Assembly (NCBI GenBank): GCA_033819885.1
Contig: JAQYUZ010000001.1
Location: 62,001-126,000, forward strand
Reading direction: 5' to 3'
Source of the DNA: Microbotryomycetes sp. JL201
Taxonomy: Eukaryota; Basidiomycota; Microbotryomycetes
DNA length: 64,000 nt
The position numbers and the translations under genes are program-made. Positions within the stretch are counted from its first letter, which is position 1. Each line of letters begins with the position of its first letter. Shown here in pieces: positions 33,695 through 44,813 of the stretch. Under the pieces are notes generated by a model. It was not told the DNA's origin, did not search any database, and worked only from the letters and a program-made list of their open reading frames with translations.

Positions 33695-35025
33695 ATGAGC
33701 CTGCTCGACACTCGGCCTACGCTGTTGTCGCACTACTACACGTCTGCATCTGCGTCGCCCTCCGCTAGGTGCTCTTTCGATCGACAGTCCAAGGGCCGTG
33801 GCGCCAAGGTCGTTGACGCTCCTCGTCAGCCGCTCTCGGCCACGTCTCACGACTCGACAACACCTCGTGGACTTGCCGGACAGCAAACACAAGATCATTC
33901 AAGGTCACTCGCGTCAAACAAGCGGGCTTGGGACGGCCAGGGCGCGACGGGCAGCGTCTCCCAACCGTCGTCGATTACCCCGCGCGGTCTGGCCGCGTCC
34001 GAGTCGGACGGCTTTGTGATGCATCCCGTCCTTACTGCTTCTCAACAAAACCTGTTCCCACAACGACAGCAGCAGCAACAGCAACAACATGGCAAGCTCG
34101 TCTACTTGGGCAAAAAGGGCGAACACAATCATGCAGGCTCGGCGTTAGTGACCTCCGCCGGGGCGGGACAATCGTTGATCGACGACTCGAGGCGGCATTT
34201 TACCGGCGCGGACAAAGTAGCGTCATCGCACGCTGGCGCAGGCAAGAAACAAAAAGCTCACAAGCAGCAGCAACAGCAATCGCAACAATCACACTATTCC
34301 ACTTTGCACCAGAAGCAACATCCGGCCGACTTTACAGTCAAGACGGTCGTCGTGCCGAGCGGATACGTCAAAGGCGAACTTGAAGAGGAACACATTGAGC
34401 ACGCTCAACCTGTCGAACATGACGTCAAGTCTAGCAACAACAAGACGAAAAAGAAGAAAAAGGTTCGTTTTTATGAATTGTCGGATCTTTGAGGCACGAG
34501 CTCTGACCCCGGGCCGTTCTTGTGTTCATGTAGAAGAGCAAGGCAAAAGCAAAGATGACGGCCATGCTAGAATCTATTGGGGCATTCTCGACAGGCTCGC
34601 TCATCGATGAGCAGGACGATCAACCTTCACCCTATATGATTGAAAAGGATCACCCTGTCGGCAATCATCATGGTGGTGGCAAACACGGTCATTCCCACGC
34701 GTCACACCATGGTCAACATCATTCTGAACACGTCTATGAAGACGAGTATGAAGTTGAAGAAAGGCATGATGGTGACGACCGAAGAGTGAGCCTCGAGCGA
34801 GCACTCGATTGTTCAGGTCTACTAACTCGTGTACCTGCTTTGCTACAGGGTCGATCAATTCGACCTCGTTTACTGTGGCGCAGTCAATTGAACTCTTTTA
34901 CAGTCGACGTTCTCGACAAGCACGTCCAAGATATACGAGGCGAACCCATGCCGAGGTTGAGAGAACCTCGAGGCAGTCGAGAAGGTCGCAAATGGAGTCG
35001 AGAACTTGAAAAGTGCGGTCTGTGA
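33695..35025 (+). CDS. Gln/His-rich low-complexity protein, unknown function
   Basis: Exons 33695-34462, 34534-34785 and 34849-35025 give roughly 398 aa. Intron 2 is 63 nt with a perfect CTACTAAC branch site and no stops in frame, so retention would not break translation. The protein has polyGln runs (PQRQQQQQQQHGK, KQQQQQSQQS), a Lys cluster at the exon 1 end (KTKKKKK) and a His-rich acidic segment (NHHGGGKHGHSHASHHGQHH). It is probably nuclear or condensate-forming. The reading frame of the last exon is uncertain, since two frames are open there. Confidence 0.6.
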
Positions 35026-35047
35026 TTCGCCACGTCCGATTGGGAAG

Positions 35048-35065
35048 AAAAAAAAAAAAAAAAAA
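35048..35065 (+). repeat. A18 homopolymer
   Basis: Eighteen consecutive A residues just downstream of the Gln/His-rich gene, within its likely 3' UTR. Confidence 0.9.
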
Positions 35066-35257
35066 GATCCCTCGCCTTGTACATTTCTTGTTTTCACTTT
35101 TTGTCTGTTTGTGTGTATCCTCAGCGTTTCATGCAGCATAGGTGCTCAGTCGCGTCGTTCTTTTTCTTCTTCTCTTTGTCTGGCAATAAAGGAACAGGTT
35201 TTTCTTTGCATGGATGTCTAATTATCTACAATGAGCAGTTCTTTTCGAGCTATGTCT

Positions 35258-37245
35258 CTATCCTGCATCGTCTCTCCACTCGCTTGGCGCGTCGACGAGC
35301 CACAACGTTGATAGCCAACCGAAGAAACTAAATCCTATCATGACGACAAACACAAATTGACCGCCCAACACGTGTCTCATCTCGTCCGACTTTGACAGAG
35401 CAAACAAAGAACTGGCAATGATCGGCCCAACAGACCTACAAAGCGAGGCCAACATTTGTGCCAGTCCGTTCAAACTGCCCAACAATGACCGGTGAGGCGT
35501 CGCATCCGTTATCGACATCATGTTGCAAGCGTATGAGCAGTTTGCTAAACTCTTGATCAACAAGAACATGACCATGACGATCCACACGTTTGATTGTCTG
35601 GTTGTGTCCGAAGAGACTTTGGCGACGTGACTCATCACGAGGAAGCCGGGAAAGACAAAAACAGGATACAAGAGCATGAGTGCCCTGTAAAGTCTCGTCG
35701 TGCCGAAGCGGGCTTGTAGAGGTGGAAAAATGACCAGTTGAAGGGTCACGGTCAGCGCGCCGCCGAGAGCGAGCGCTTTACCGATTGCTTGCTCGGAGAA
35801 ATTGATGCCGCCAAGGGCTACGTCAGAGTAGCAAAATAAAACAAAGATGGCCTTGACAGGAGATGCACGTCATGTCAATGCTCGCAAATGACAACGGGCG
35901 CTTTTGAGACTCACGTCCATGGCGATCGTCTGTAGAGCCAGACAGGCCTGTGGATGTATAGAACAGGTCAGGCTTGTCAGATCAATGACTGTCAAGTAAC
36001 AACTTGCATAGACAATTAAGCAAATGAGGACGCGCCTCGACTGAAACAGCGTCTTGAGCGTTGGTGCTGGAACGTCTCCACCGGCACGCTCTTCGACCTG
36101 AGTAGTCGAAGACGTCCGACTGGTCGAGCGACATTGACCAGCTACCTGGTCCGTCTCCTCCTCGCTAATGGGCACTGTGCTCGACACGGCCGCGCCATAG
36201 GTCGACCGTCCACGGATCTCGTCCACCGCTTTTGGATGGACTTGTTCCGCTTTGATCCGCGTCGGCAAAGTCTCTTGGAGAAACGTCGATGCAACAAACA
36301 CGCCTGAAATTTGACGTGCCAGGTCAGAAAAGAAGCACGTTGCAGTTTTCGACGAGAGGCTTGCCAAACATCGGAAAGAGCGATCCGACGAGGCAAGGGA
36401 GTGCATAAGGGAAAGACTCGAATAGCGCTGAGACGAACGCTTTAGCAAAAGTCACAACGTGTTTGCCGGATTGACGACTCACTGCCTTTAAACAGCCTCG
36501 GATGGTGCTTTGCAGGATTGGCCAAGAAGCCACCGAGCATGGGTCTGTAAGAGGACCATCAGATTCCTGAAATTCACAGTTTGCGGAGCGACTGACCCCA
36601 TGACGCTGCCGAGAGACCATGAGAGAGGCAGTATTGAAAAAGCTCGCGCTTGCGTCGATTCGTTTGTCAGCTCGCCGATCATGGATTTGATGACACTGCA
36701 GTGTCAAGGTCAGACTAACGCTTGAACAAGCCACAGGTTTGCGCTTACGCTACATTGCCATTGAGGGCACCTCCAAGGCATCGAGCGACAATCAATGTGG
36801 CAAACGTGGTCGAGAATCCGAATGCGAGCGTCGATACGGCGACACCAGAAAGACCAATCATCAGGACAGGTTTCCTGCCGATCTTGTCGCTCAGTCTGCC
36901 CCAGGTCAAGATTGTCGTGAACGTCGAGAACGCAAAGAGGCCCTCGACAAGTCCAGCGTAGAACCCCAATTTTTGCGGTTTGTCCGTGACGCCGATCCAC
37001 ATGAGTTGGTCGGCGATGAAGGGATATATGAGCATGTTTGCGACCGGTTCGACCATGCGAAGAAAGCACAAGATCAAGACGGGCTTCCATGGAAAGGTGG
37101 ATTGTCTGTCGGCCTCTCCGTTTGGACAATCATTGCGTGCATTCGGTTCCGATGCAAGCAGCGGGAGTCTTTCGTCGTTGACCACTCTAGAGGAGGGTCT
37201 GTGTGCGGTGCTGGGTGCCCCGTCGTGCTCGCTCGAGGCCGCCAT
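35258..37245 (-). CDS. MFS transporter (DHA1-like, ZINC-INDUCED-FACILITATOR type)
   Basis: Six exons (35258-35851, 35915-36303, 36365-36427, 36483-36544, 36597-36695, 36749-37245) give about 567 aa with a 12-TM pattern. Signatures are LCFLRMVEPVANMLIYPF in TM1, the motif-A loop WGRLSDKIGRKPVL, ARCLGGALNGN in TM4, LPLSWSLGSVMGPMLGG in TM5 and FPYALPCLVGSLFP in TM6. A cytosolic linker of about 90 residues follows TM6. Substrate is unknown; relatives export peptides, drugs or organic acids. Intron 4 (36304-36364) has a GC donor. A 42-nt in-frame stretch in TM7 might be spliced as well. Confidence 0.88.
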
Positions 37246-37567
37246 TCGCTCAGCCCGGCCGAACCGGCGGGGATTTCCTGCAGCCTTGCAGTGGCCGTTA
37301 GAGCTGGATAGCGCAGACACTACCTCGAGCTTCTGTCGTTTACGTATGTCGACTCGAACGCAGTGACGTGCTTGGTTGTATAGTCGATCAGTGAGATTAG
37401 GGGCGGTTGACAAGCTATCAGCGTGCCGGGTTGATGTCACGTACAGCGAACGACTCAGTGGATCAACCTGCGCCTGCGTCGAACACACGTCGGAGGGAGA
37501 GCACCGTACAACCCTCGTCGAGGTTGAGCTCGGGCCTCACGCGGCTTCGACTTGGGCCACGAGGGCG
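37246..37567. promoter_or_regulatory. Divergent promoter, MFS transporter / PTM1-like gene
   Basis: A 322-bp gap between start codons of genes on opposite strands; both promoters must lie here. No distinctive motif was seen. Confidence 0.4.
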
Positions 37568-39537
37568 ATGCTGCTGTCGCTGTTGGCAGGGCCGCATGGC
37601 TCGCGCTCAGGGTCACGCACGACACGCTGGCTGGCACAGGTCGTGGCGTGCATGTGGCTGTGTGTGCACGTGACACGAGCGTACCAAGTCTTGATCGACT
37701 CGCAAGACTCGAACAGGCAAGTGTGCAACGGCATGTGGGGCAGCATCAACAAGGACGCGTTCATCGAAGTCATCTTTGCGCCCGGCTCGCGTGGCCAGCT
37801 CGCGCTCGTCGTGTTTGAGTGGGCCGACACAAGGTACCTTGGCACAGACCAGAATGGTCAATCGACCGCAAACGACTGGAGCCAAGATCGCGTCTACATT
37901 TGCACTCTAGACGCTCTCGACAGCAAGCTCTGTACAGAGAACGACCTCGGCCGCTTCATCGTCACGCCCGCCTCGCCAGACTCGTCCTCGTCCCCAGGCT
38001 CGAGCATCTTTACAACCTCTGTCAGGTTCGACCCGGTACCATCGGCTCCCATAAACGCTCAAGACAAAGAACTCGGAACAGGGCCGTACCGCTACAATGT
38101 GAAAAAGACGGGCTACTACTGCGTCGGACACGTTCCCGTCGTCTTGCAAGACTCGACGCGCAACACGACCTACCAAGGCGTTGTCGACTTTGAAAACGTT
38201 TTCAAGGGACACTTGCCAGCGAGCGAGTACCCCAAAGTTCACGTCAGTCGAGCGCGCGCGGCGGACCATTTTCGCAAAAGCTGACAGACAACTCTTTTGT
38301 CGCGCTTCCACAGTTTTACTTTGTCATGGTGCTCGTCTATGTTGCGCTAGCGGCCGTATGGATGGCCCTGTGCTGGATACACCGCCGCGAATTGCTGCCT
38401 ATTCAGAATTACATCACGGCGACAATCGTGTTCCTCGTGATCGAAATGATCGCCGTATGGCGTTACTACGCCTTCTTGAACAATAACGGCCAGCCTGGCG
38501 TCGCTGGAATCTGGCTTGTTGCTGTGTCTGCGCTCAATGCCGTCCGCAACTCGTTGTCATTCTTCCTGCTGCTGATCGTCTCGATGGGATTCGGCATCGT
38601 CAGACCGAGCCTAGGAGCGACAATGCTGCGCGCTCGAACGCTCGCATTTCTGCACTCGACATTCAACTTGCTGTACTCGCTCGGTACGGTCATGATTCCG
38701 CTCGACTCGGAAGGCTTCTTTGTCTTGTTTTTTGTCGTGCCGCTCGCCATCACGCTCACGGCGTTCTTGATGTGGATCAGTGAGTACACACCATGTATGA
38801 CAGATTGGATACTTACCCATAATTTTTGTGACAGTGATTTCACTCAATTCGACCATTCTTGACCTGAGCGCGCGTCGCCAGACTTACAAAAAGACGAGTG
38901 CGTATATTCCAGCCAGCATGTTGGACCACCATATCTCACTCGAACCCTGAATTGCGCAGTGTTTACTCGCCTCTATCGCATTCTGATCATGGCCATCGTC
39001 GTCATCTTTGCATTCTTCATCATCTCGAGCTTGTCATTCTCGTCGAGACTTGATTCAAACTTTGGTTCAAAAACTTGGCAAACGAGATGGATCTTGCTGG
39101 ACGCTTGGTTGAGCGTCTTGTATCTCGTTTCGTTCTTTTCGATTGCTTTCTTGTGGAGGCCGACGAGCTCAAACAGGAGATTGGCTCTGAGTGACGAATT
39201 GCCGACGGACGAACTTGACGCGGATCAGTACGATGTCGATGCTATGGAGCAAGACAATGACGTTGACGCTGACAAGGTCAACGGTCATCGAGACGGATCG
39301 CACGGTGAGAACGTACCTCTGACCAAAGTCAGAGGTGGAGGAGGTCAAGTCATGTTCGAAGTGGGTTCAGATGACGATGAAGAAGATGCTGTCGGAGGAA
39401 AACAGAGGACAATCGAGAGGAAGAGCTACGAAAATGGCGAGCAGAGGCCGCTGAGGGCGACAAGGTCAGAATCAGATGACAGTGATGATGAGCACGACAG
39501 ACGGCCTCCAGATTACGATGCCAAGCGCAACGACTAG
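37568..39537 (+). CDS. PTM1: PTM1/GOST-family seven-TM Golgi membrane protein
   Basis: Four exons (37568-38242, 38314-38779, 38835-38897, 38960-39537) give 593 aa. A signal segment near residues 20-38 (VVACMWLCVHVTRAYQ) is followed by a luminal domain of about 185 residues (CNGMWGS, KKTGYYCVG), then seven TM helices (VMVLVYVALAAVWMALCW, ITATIVFLVIEMIAVWRYY, NSLSFFLLLIVSMGFGIVRP and others). The last exon ends in an acidic cytosolic tail. GFGIVRPSLG is a hallmark of the lung-7TM/GOST family, which works in Golgi-endosome traffic. The head-to-head neighbour is an MFS transporter. Confidence 0.9.
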
Positions 39538-39584
39538 CCATTTGATCTGTAATGCATGTATAGAACAAGAAGTATCGTCGGACT

Positions 39585-41116
39585 TTAGAATTCGAACAGT
39601 TCGGGCTGCTTGTGCAACATGCTCGACACTGAGGGAGGTTTCTGCGCCGACGAACTACCTCGTGTTGTGTCCTTGAGCACCTGTTCACCACCAAATCGTA
39701 CTTTGGTTTCTCTTGCGACAACCACTGACGGTTTGCCTCCGTCCTCACTGCTCGCTTTAACGACTTTGACTGGACTGTCAACCGCCGTCGCGTCCTTTTT
39801 CGATACTGGTTTGCGTTGTTCCGGTCCGATAGGATCGTCCGCGTTGACAGTCTCAATGACGAACCTCCTCCGTTTGACTCTGAATCCCAAATTGTTTTCC
39901 CTGCCTTCGCCGCCGCCTCCAAGCCCTCTCAGCACCGACAGCTTGGCTGAAGGTGGTACAAGAGAATTGAGACTTGGCAATTTAGGAACAGAGACGAGAC
40001 CTTGGTGTCGAGGGAATTGGGCGAGCAAGACGGGGGAAGATGCGAACGAAGTTAGAGTGACAACGGCATCCGTCACGTGACCCAGACGTTTCGCAAGAGA
40101 GTTTTCAGTGGTATGAAGATGGTGAGGTAGCGTAATATAAGCCGTCGCAGTCGTTCTCCGCAACAATGAGCGAAGACGGTGCATAAATCGGTACAAAACC
40201 TGCATATTTGAGAGTTAGACGTGGGCGCGCCAAGACGAGACGAATGCGACTCCGCTCACTTCTGGCGGCGCTTGAATGCCCCAGGAGGGTGCAGCGAAAG
40301 ACGAGATGGCAATTCGGACCGCCTTGCGCGACTTGCTCGAGTCCGAGCTGATGCTGCGGGCCGTTCATCAGCACATGGAAGCGGATATCTCGCCGTGTGG
40401 CGCACAAGCAATCTTTCTCCGTCAAAATGTCCTCTATCCGCTGGTACACCAGTTCGTACAAGTCGGCAGGCATAAGAGAATGAGCGGCATTCGAGCCAAG
40501 TTGAGCGACGTCAATGACGGACAGGCGAGCCTTATCTTGTGCAGTCAAGTGGCGTGTCGACGTTAAGTCAAACAGGCTGCAATACGTGTCCGTGTCCTTT
40601 ATGGCTGCTGAAGGAATAATGTCAATACGCCACCGGCGCACAGCAAAGGGACGCCGTGGCTGACTCACGGGTCGGGGACGAGACAGTCGTCGCATGTTGC
40701 TTCATGCCTTCGTATCTGAACGCAATCTTGAGTTTATCTTGCTGGGCTGACTTCTCGCTGCTGTCGTCGTCCTCGTGCGCGGCAGCAACGTCGGAATCAT
40801 TTGTAGACGAGCCACCATCAACGTCCATCAAGGTATTGATGAGCTCGTGAGGACCAAGTATGTCCAAGCTGCTGCCGACGACGACACACTCGTGGTTGGA
40901 CTCGAGTCCTTGGGCGACCCAAAACTTGAGGAGCATGTCGCCGTATGTCGTCACGTCGTCGGCTTGAAGGATCATTGCCGTCGATAGTGGTAAGCCGCCG
41001 CCGAGGATGTCGTCAAGCGCAGATAAGCCGGTACTGAGCAAGGTGAGCGAGTTGTAAGGCGATGGACGAGTGCCCGCGATAGGCACAGTCGTCACTCGAC
41101 GCTTGAACGAGCTCAT
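39585..41116 (-). CDS. ELP4: Elongator complex subunit Elp4
   Basis: Four exons (39585-40199, 40260-40353, 40406-40607, 40669-41116) give about 452 aa. Elp4 joins Elp5 and Elp6 in the RecA-like hexamer that helps modify wobble uridines of tRNA. Supporting segments are STGLSALDDILGGGLPLSTA, FDLTSTRHLTAQDKARL, VRIAISSFAAPSWG, FMHRLRSLLRRTTATAYI, GLVSVPKLPSLNSLVPP and KRRRFVIE. Intron 2 has two usable acceptors 6 nt apart. It overlaps no neighbour, and its 3' end lies 47 bp from that of the PTM1-like gene. Confidence 0.9.
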
Positions 41117-41554
41117 GACGAAGTGTTTTGATGGATTCGGGACTGCCTCACGGCCCAGTGACGCGGTTTGTGGCAGAAAAGAACGATGCCGTTCAAAGTA
41201 CTCTCGATAAATGCATCCAGTCGCCCAGTCCTCTCTCAAAATGGTGCTTCATTTCCCGGAATGTTGAACTAGTGACTGTTCAGTTTGTAATGTCTTTCGT
41301 CGCCCTGACTATATGCATGGATCGCCATCCGCAGCAGCCGACTTTCTTGAAACGCGTCCAAGCCCTGCACTAAGCTCTTGTTCTGCAGCATGCAGGGGCA
41401 GCCAGTGCAGTAGAGTGATAAGCCAGTCAGCTGATCGCGGATCGTTTCTACAAACGACTTACGAGCTGGTCTCGTTCAACTCGGAATAGCGTCCGCCGAA
41501 CACTTTCACCCGAACGCACAGAACCTGCAGAGTAAGGGCGCGACAGGTAAGAGA
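41117..41554. other. Intergenic, divergent promoters
   Basis: This 438 bp lies between ELP4 and the EGF-like membrane protein gene. No gene or repeat was seen. Confidence 0.4.
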
Positions 41555-44221
41555 ATGGTGCTAGATATAAGTTCACTCCCGCCTGAAGGTCCTTTCGTAT
41601 GCGGGCAAGACGACAGTGACAGGTCAGACACTCACGCTCAGGCCTCCTGCGCAACAGGCATGTTGTCTACGTCAGACATGCAAATGAGAGCCCGAGACGC
41701 GGAAAGTCCAGCATGGATCAATGCAATGCTTCACACTGCAGGAGAGACGGCCGAGGCTGGGCTTCGAGACGGTGAATCGATTCCGACATCTGTGCCACAG
41801 CACCAGCGAATGGGCAGCCGAAAAAACCATCAAAGATCTCCAAATTTGATGACACGACAGGCAAGCTTTGGGAAGAATCTACGGAGCACAAAATATTCGG
41901 ACGGCTCGCTATCTACATCGGCAAACGTCTCGGCAAGCTTCAACAGCAGCGGCGAAGAATCATTTGTCGACCCGTTGCTATGCAACGATGTCACCGAAGA
42001 TCTTCACGCACCTGATTCTTCTCGCTCGTTGCCGTTTGCAGGCGAAGAACGGGTGAACAAGCCCGCAGGGAAGCTTTCAGATGACGCTCTCTGTCGGTCA
42101 AAGGCAGCAGCCATCGACGTATTTGGTAGGAAGCTACCGGAAGCCCCTCCATCTGGGCCACTCTACATGGTCACAGATCCGCGTTTGCGTAAAACCAGTG
42201 CCTTCAGCTCGAGACATTCGGTGTTTCGAAGCGACGAGAGCTCGACCAAATCGTCGCTCTCCTTTCGCGAGAACCGCAAGCCCCCGACAGCCTTTATCAC
42301 AGTCAACACCACCTCCAATAAGGTTCATGCCGACTCGCGCAATGTGCCAAACGGCCAGACTTCCACGGCTACCAATCTACAAAAGTCAATCTCGAGCGAA
42401 AGCCAAGTCCTGAAACTCTCCAGCATTCAAACTTCTCCGATCACCTGTGCTTCTATTACGTGCAGTCGGCTTACGCCGAACTCTACAGACTTCCCGATGT
42501 CGAATCCGCGTCCCGTTCGGCGTGCCTCACCCTCACTCGGACCCCGATCTAGCAGCCTGCCAACGTTGCCCTTGTGTTCATCCGCCTTCAGAAATCCTTC
42601 AAAGCTGTCACCTATCTCGATTGCCCCGGATGTGGCGCTTTTCTCGTTAAGCAGCTTACGGGAGCCATTTCCTGCCATCTTGCCGCCACACTCACCTGGG
42701 TTGTCGTCGACCTCGGTCGGATGCTCGCACGTGAATGATCACAGTACTCACATGACAATGGCCAATTTTGACAAGGACAGTTTGGTGATCAGGCGACTCG
42801 CTTCTAGAGCTGAGCTGCTCGAGGCAAAGTTGACGCTTGAAGCCGGGACCAGAGTCGATTCTCCAACGACCGTACCAAGCATTCCTGCTACGCCGCATGA
42901 AGAAATCCAGATGCTTTCGCCCCGTTCACGTACTGTCAGTGACAGCAGCGGTCGATGGTGGCGACCTCGAGCGAGCAAGTCGAGATCGTCGGAAATCAGC
43001 TGGAGAAGGTCGTGGAGCGTCCAAGCGGACGGTTGGTCAGCTTTGCAAGACTCTAAGCCGTCCTCAATCCCTATGTCCCGGGTTGAAAGCAAGCAAATGA
43101 GGAATCAGACAAAGGTGCTGGAAGCCAGGCGCAAAACTCAAGACTGGCTCGCGGCCACGTCTGTTAGCAGGGGAGGCCGGAGTACCTGGAAGCAATGGAA
43201 AGCCCGCAGCAAGGAATTGTCGAAAAGAAGCTGGCTTTTGTTCGCCCTCGTCATCATTGCTCTGGCCTTGGCGATTACGATGTCAACCGCCCTGGCTTCC
43301 CGGTTCCGGACCAGCTCAGACCAAATCTTGAGCAAGGATGGGTGCGTTTGCGTCAACCGAGGCAGACCACAGAGAGGGAGCGATGGGTCTTGTGCTTGTG
43401 CTTGTCCTTCTGGGTGGGCTGGAACGTCGTGTCATTTGAACGCCTCTTGCGTGGACAAGAGCGGATTCAAGATGGCTCAAGGCGCTCTGGACGTTGCGGC
43501 GCGAGCGGACAAGAATTTTCAGCCTCGAGTGGATATTGAGCGCGTTGTTCTGCTTTTCAGTACCTACTTTGCCCGATCTGTCTCGAATGACACCAAGTTC
43601 TGCGACTTTCAACTCAGTCTCTTGACTTTGCCCAACATTGACGTAGTCAACTTTCCCCTCCGATTGGCATGGACAGAATCGGCAATCCTTTGGGCCAACG
43701 TGTATGCCGAATCGCTCACTGGCATCAGGCGGTTTGCTTCGGCGCTCGAGTTTGATCCGTTTGGCGACAGTCCATCTGCCGTTTCGGTTCCCAGGTACCA
43801 GCTTCTCGTTTCTGGTTACGTCTTTGACTTTTCTGCCCTGACGAGAGAACCGCCCGACGTCTCCTGGTCACTGCGAGCAAAGCCAACCCCGGAACAAGAA
43901 ACCCTGGTGTCCGCTTCCGCAAAGGACGTGCTCAATCGGGTGGCCACATTCGCAGTGGCGGGCTCGAACGGACGTCAGAAAGCTCTCGAACATTTCTGGT
44001 ACGAACATGGTTTTCAACCGGACCAGCTCGACACATTCAAAAAGGCTGTCGCACAAGCACCGCTTGTCGTACCGTTCAAGCTCGGTCATGAGAGAGATAC
44101 TCCGCTCGGCTGTCGTTCGAGTCTGAGCGAACACGAGCGAAGTGCGTTGAACGAGCTAGAGCATGGTATTTTCGGATTACCGGCCGTCTCACGAAACGGT
44201 TCTCGTGATTGCAGCGTTTGA
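41555..44221 (+). CDS. Single-pass membrane protein with EGF-like domain, unknown function
   Basis: One uninterrupted exon gives 888 aa, striking beside intron-rich neighbours. The first 560 residues are Ser/Pro-rich, disordered and probably cytosolic, ending in a basic stretch (TWKQWKARSKELSKRSW). One TM helix (LLFALVIIALALAITMST, about 564-581) is followed by an EGF-like Cys-rich motif (CVCVNRG, CACACPSGWAGTSCHLNASC) and an extracellular domain of about 260 residues with N-glycosylation sequons and a terminal GLPAVSRNGSRDC. This suggests type II topology. I know of no function; it looks like a fungal cell-surface protein. Confidence 0.8.
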   Translation: MVLDISSLPPEGPFVCGQDDSDRSDTHAQASCATGMLSTSDMQMRARDAESPAWINAMLHTAGETAEAGLRDGESIPTSVPQHQRMGSRKNHQRSPNLMTRQASFGKNLRSTKYSDGSLSTSANVSASFNSSGEESFVDPLLCNDVTEDLHAPDSSRSLPFAGEERVNKPAGKLSDDALCRSKAAAIDVFGRKLPEAPPSGPLYMVTDPRLRKTSAFSSRHSVFRSDESSTKSSLSFRENRKPPTAFITVNTTSNKVHADSRNVPNGQTSTATNLQKSISSESQVLKLSSIQTSPITCASITCSRLTPNSTDFPMSNPRPVRRASPSLGPRSSSLPTLPLCSSAFRNPSKLSPISIAPDVALFSLSSLREPFPAILPPHSPGLSSTSVGCSHVNDHSTHMTMANFDKDSLVIRRLASRAELLEAKLTLEAGTRVDSPTTVPSIPATPHEEIQMLSPRSRTVSDSSGRWWRPRASKSRSSEISWRRSWSVQADGWSALQDSKPSSIPMSRVESKQMRNQTKVLEARRKTQDWLAATSVSRGGRSTWKQWKARSKELSKRSWLLFALVIIALALAITMSTALASRFRTSSDQILSKDGCVCVNRGRPQRGSDGSCACACPSGWAGTSCHLNASCVDKSGFKMAQGALDVAARADKNFQPRVDIERVVLLFSTYFARSVSNDTKFCDFQLSLLTLPNIDVVNFPLRLAWTESAILWANVYAESLTGIRRFASALEFDPFGDSPSAVSVPRYQLLVSGYVFDFSALTREPPDVSWSLRAKPTPEQETLVSASAKDVLNRVATFAVAGSNGRQKALEHFWYEHGFQPDQLDTFKKAVAQAPLVVPFKLGHERDTPLGCRSSLSEHERSALNELEHGIFGLPAVSRNGSRDCSV

Positions 44222-44663
44222 GCTCATTTCACCTACTGCTTACAAAGAGCCCGGTTTCTGACAGTTATGACGTCAACAGAGCCGACCCACGTATGCGATT
44301 CTCGACATTCTCGGTTTATCAAAACTCGATCGGTTCGCTTCCGACTTTGTCGTCGTCGACTCGCACGTCAAATCACGTTGTACATTTGTCAATGTTCCGT
44401 TGGGCGACAGTTCCGAACTAAGACCTCCAAGCCCGACTAGTCTGTATGCCAATGATGGATCATTGTCGGTTACCTTGATGGATTTCGGTATTCCCGGATA
44501 CCTCGATCACGTCTTGCTCATGTTGCTGAAAAACTTGGTCACCTCGAAAAGCCATGAACAGTTGAACGAATTTGTCAATCAAGTCGTTACAAGAGGTCGA
44601 GGCGGACCATCTTGGCGAGGACCGTTTGTGAGCTTGCAGGCTCAGATTTGGGGTCCGGCTTGA
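44163..44663 (+). CDS. Possible small gene overlapping the upstream 3' end
   Basis: An open frame ends TGA at 44663 and reads YAILDILGLSKLDRF, VNVPLGDSSELRPP, MDFGIPGYLDHVLLMLL and FVNQVVTRGRGGPSWRG, with good codon bias but no nearby in-frame ATG. An ATG at 44163, within the last codons of the upstream gene but in another frame, could be joined by an intron to an acceptor CAACAG near 44281, giving about 140 aa. No family is recognised. The alternative is a pseudo-exon or a 3' alternative exon of the upstream gene. Confidence 0.35.
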
Positions 44664-44813
44664 GGCAGCGTTCAGTGCCATAGCGAGCACACATATCAAG
44701 AGACAAAAAAATGCAATTCATATAAGTTACCTTCTATTGATGATGAGAGCAATCTGACGAAAAGAAGTGAGAAAAGACTCGCAAAACACAACAAGCACAA
44801 CGGCCTCTTCTGG

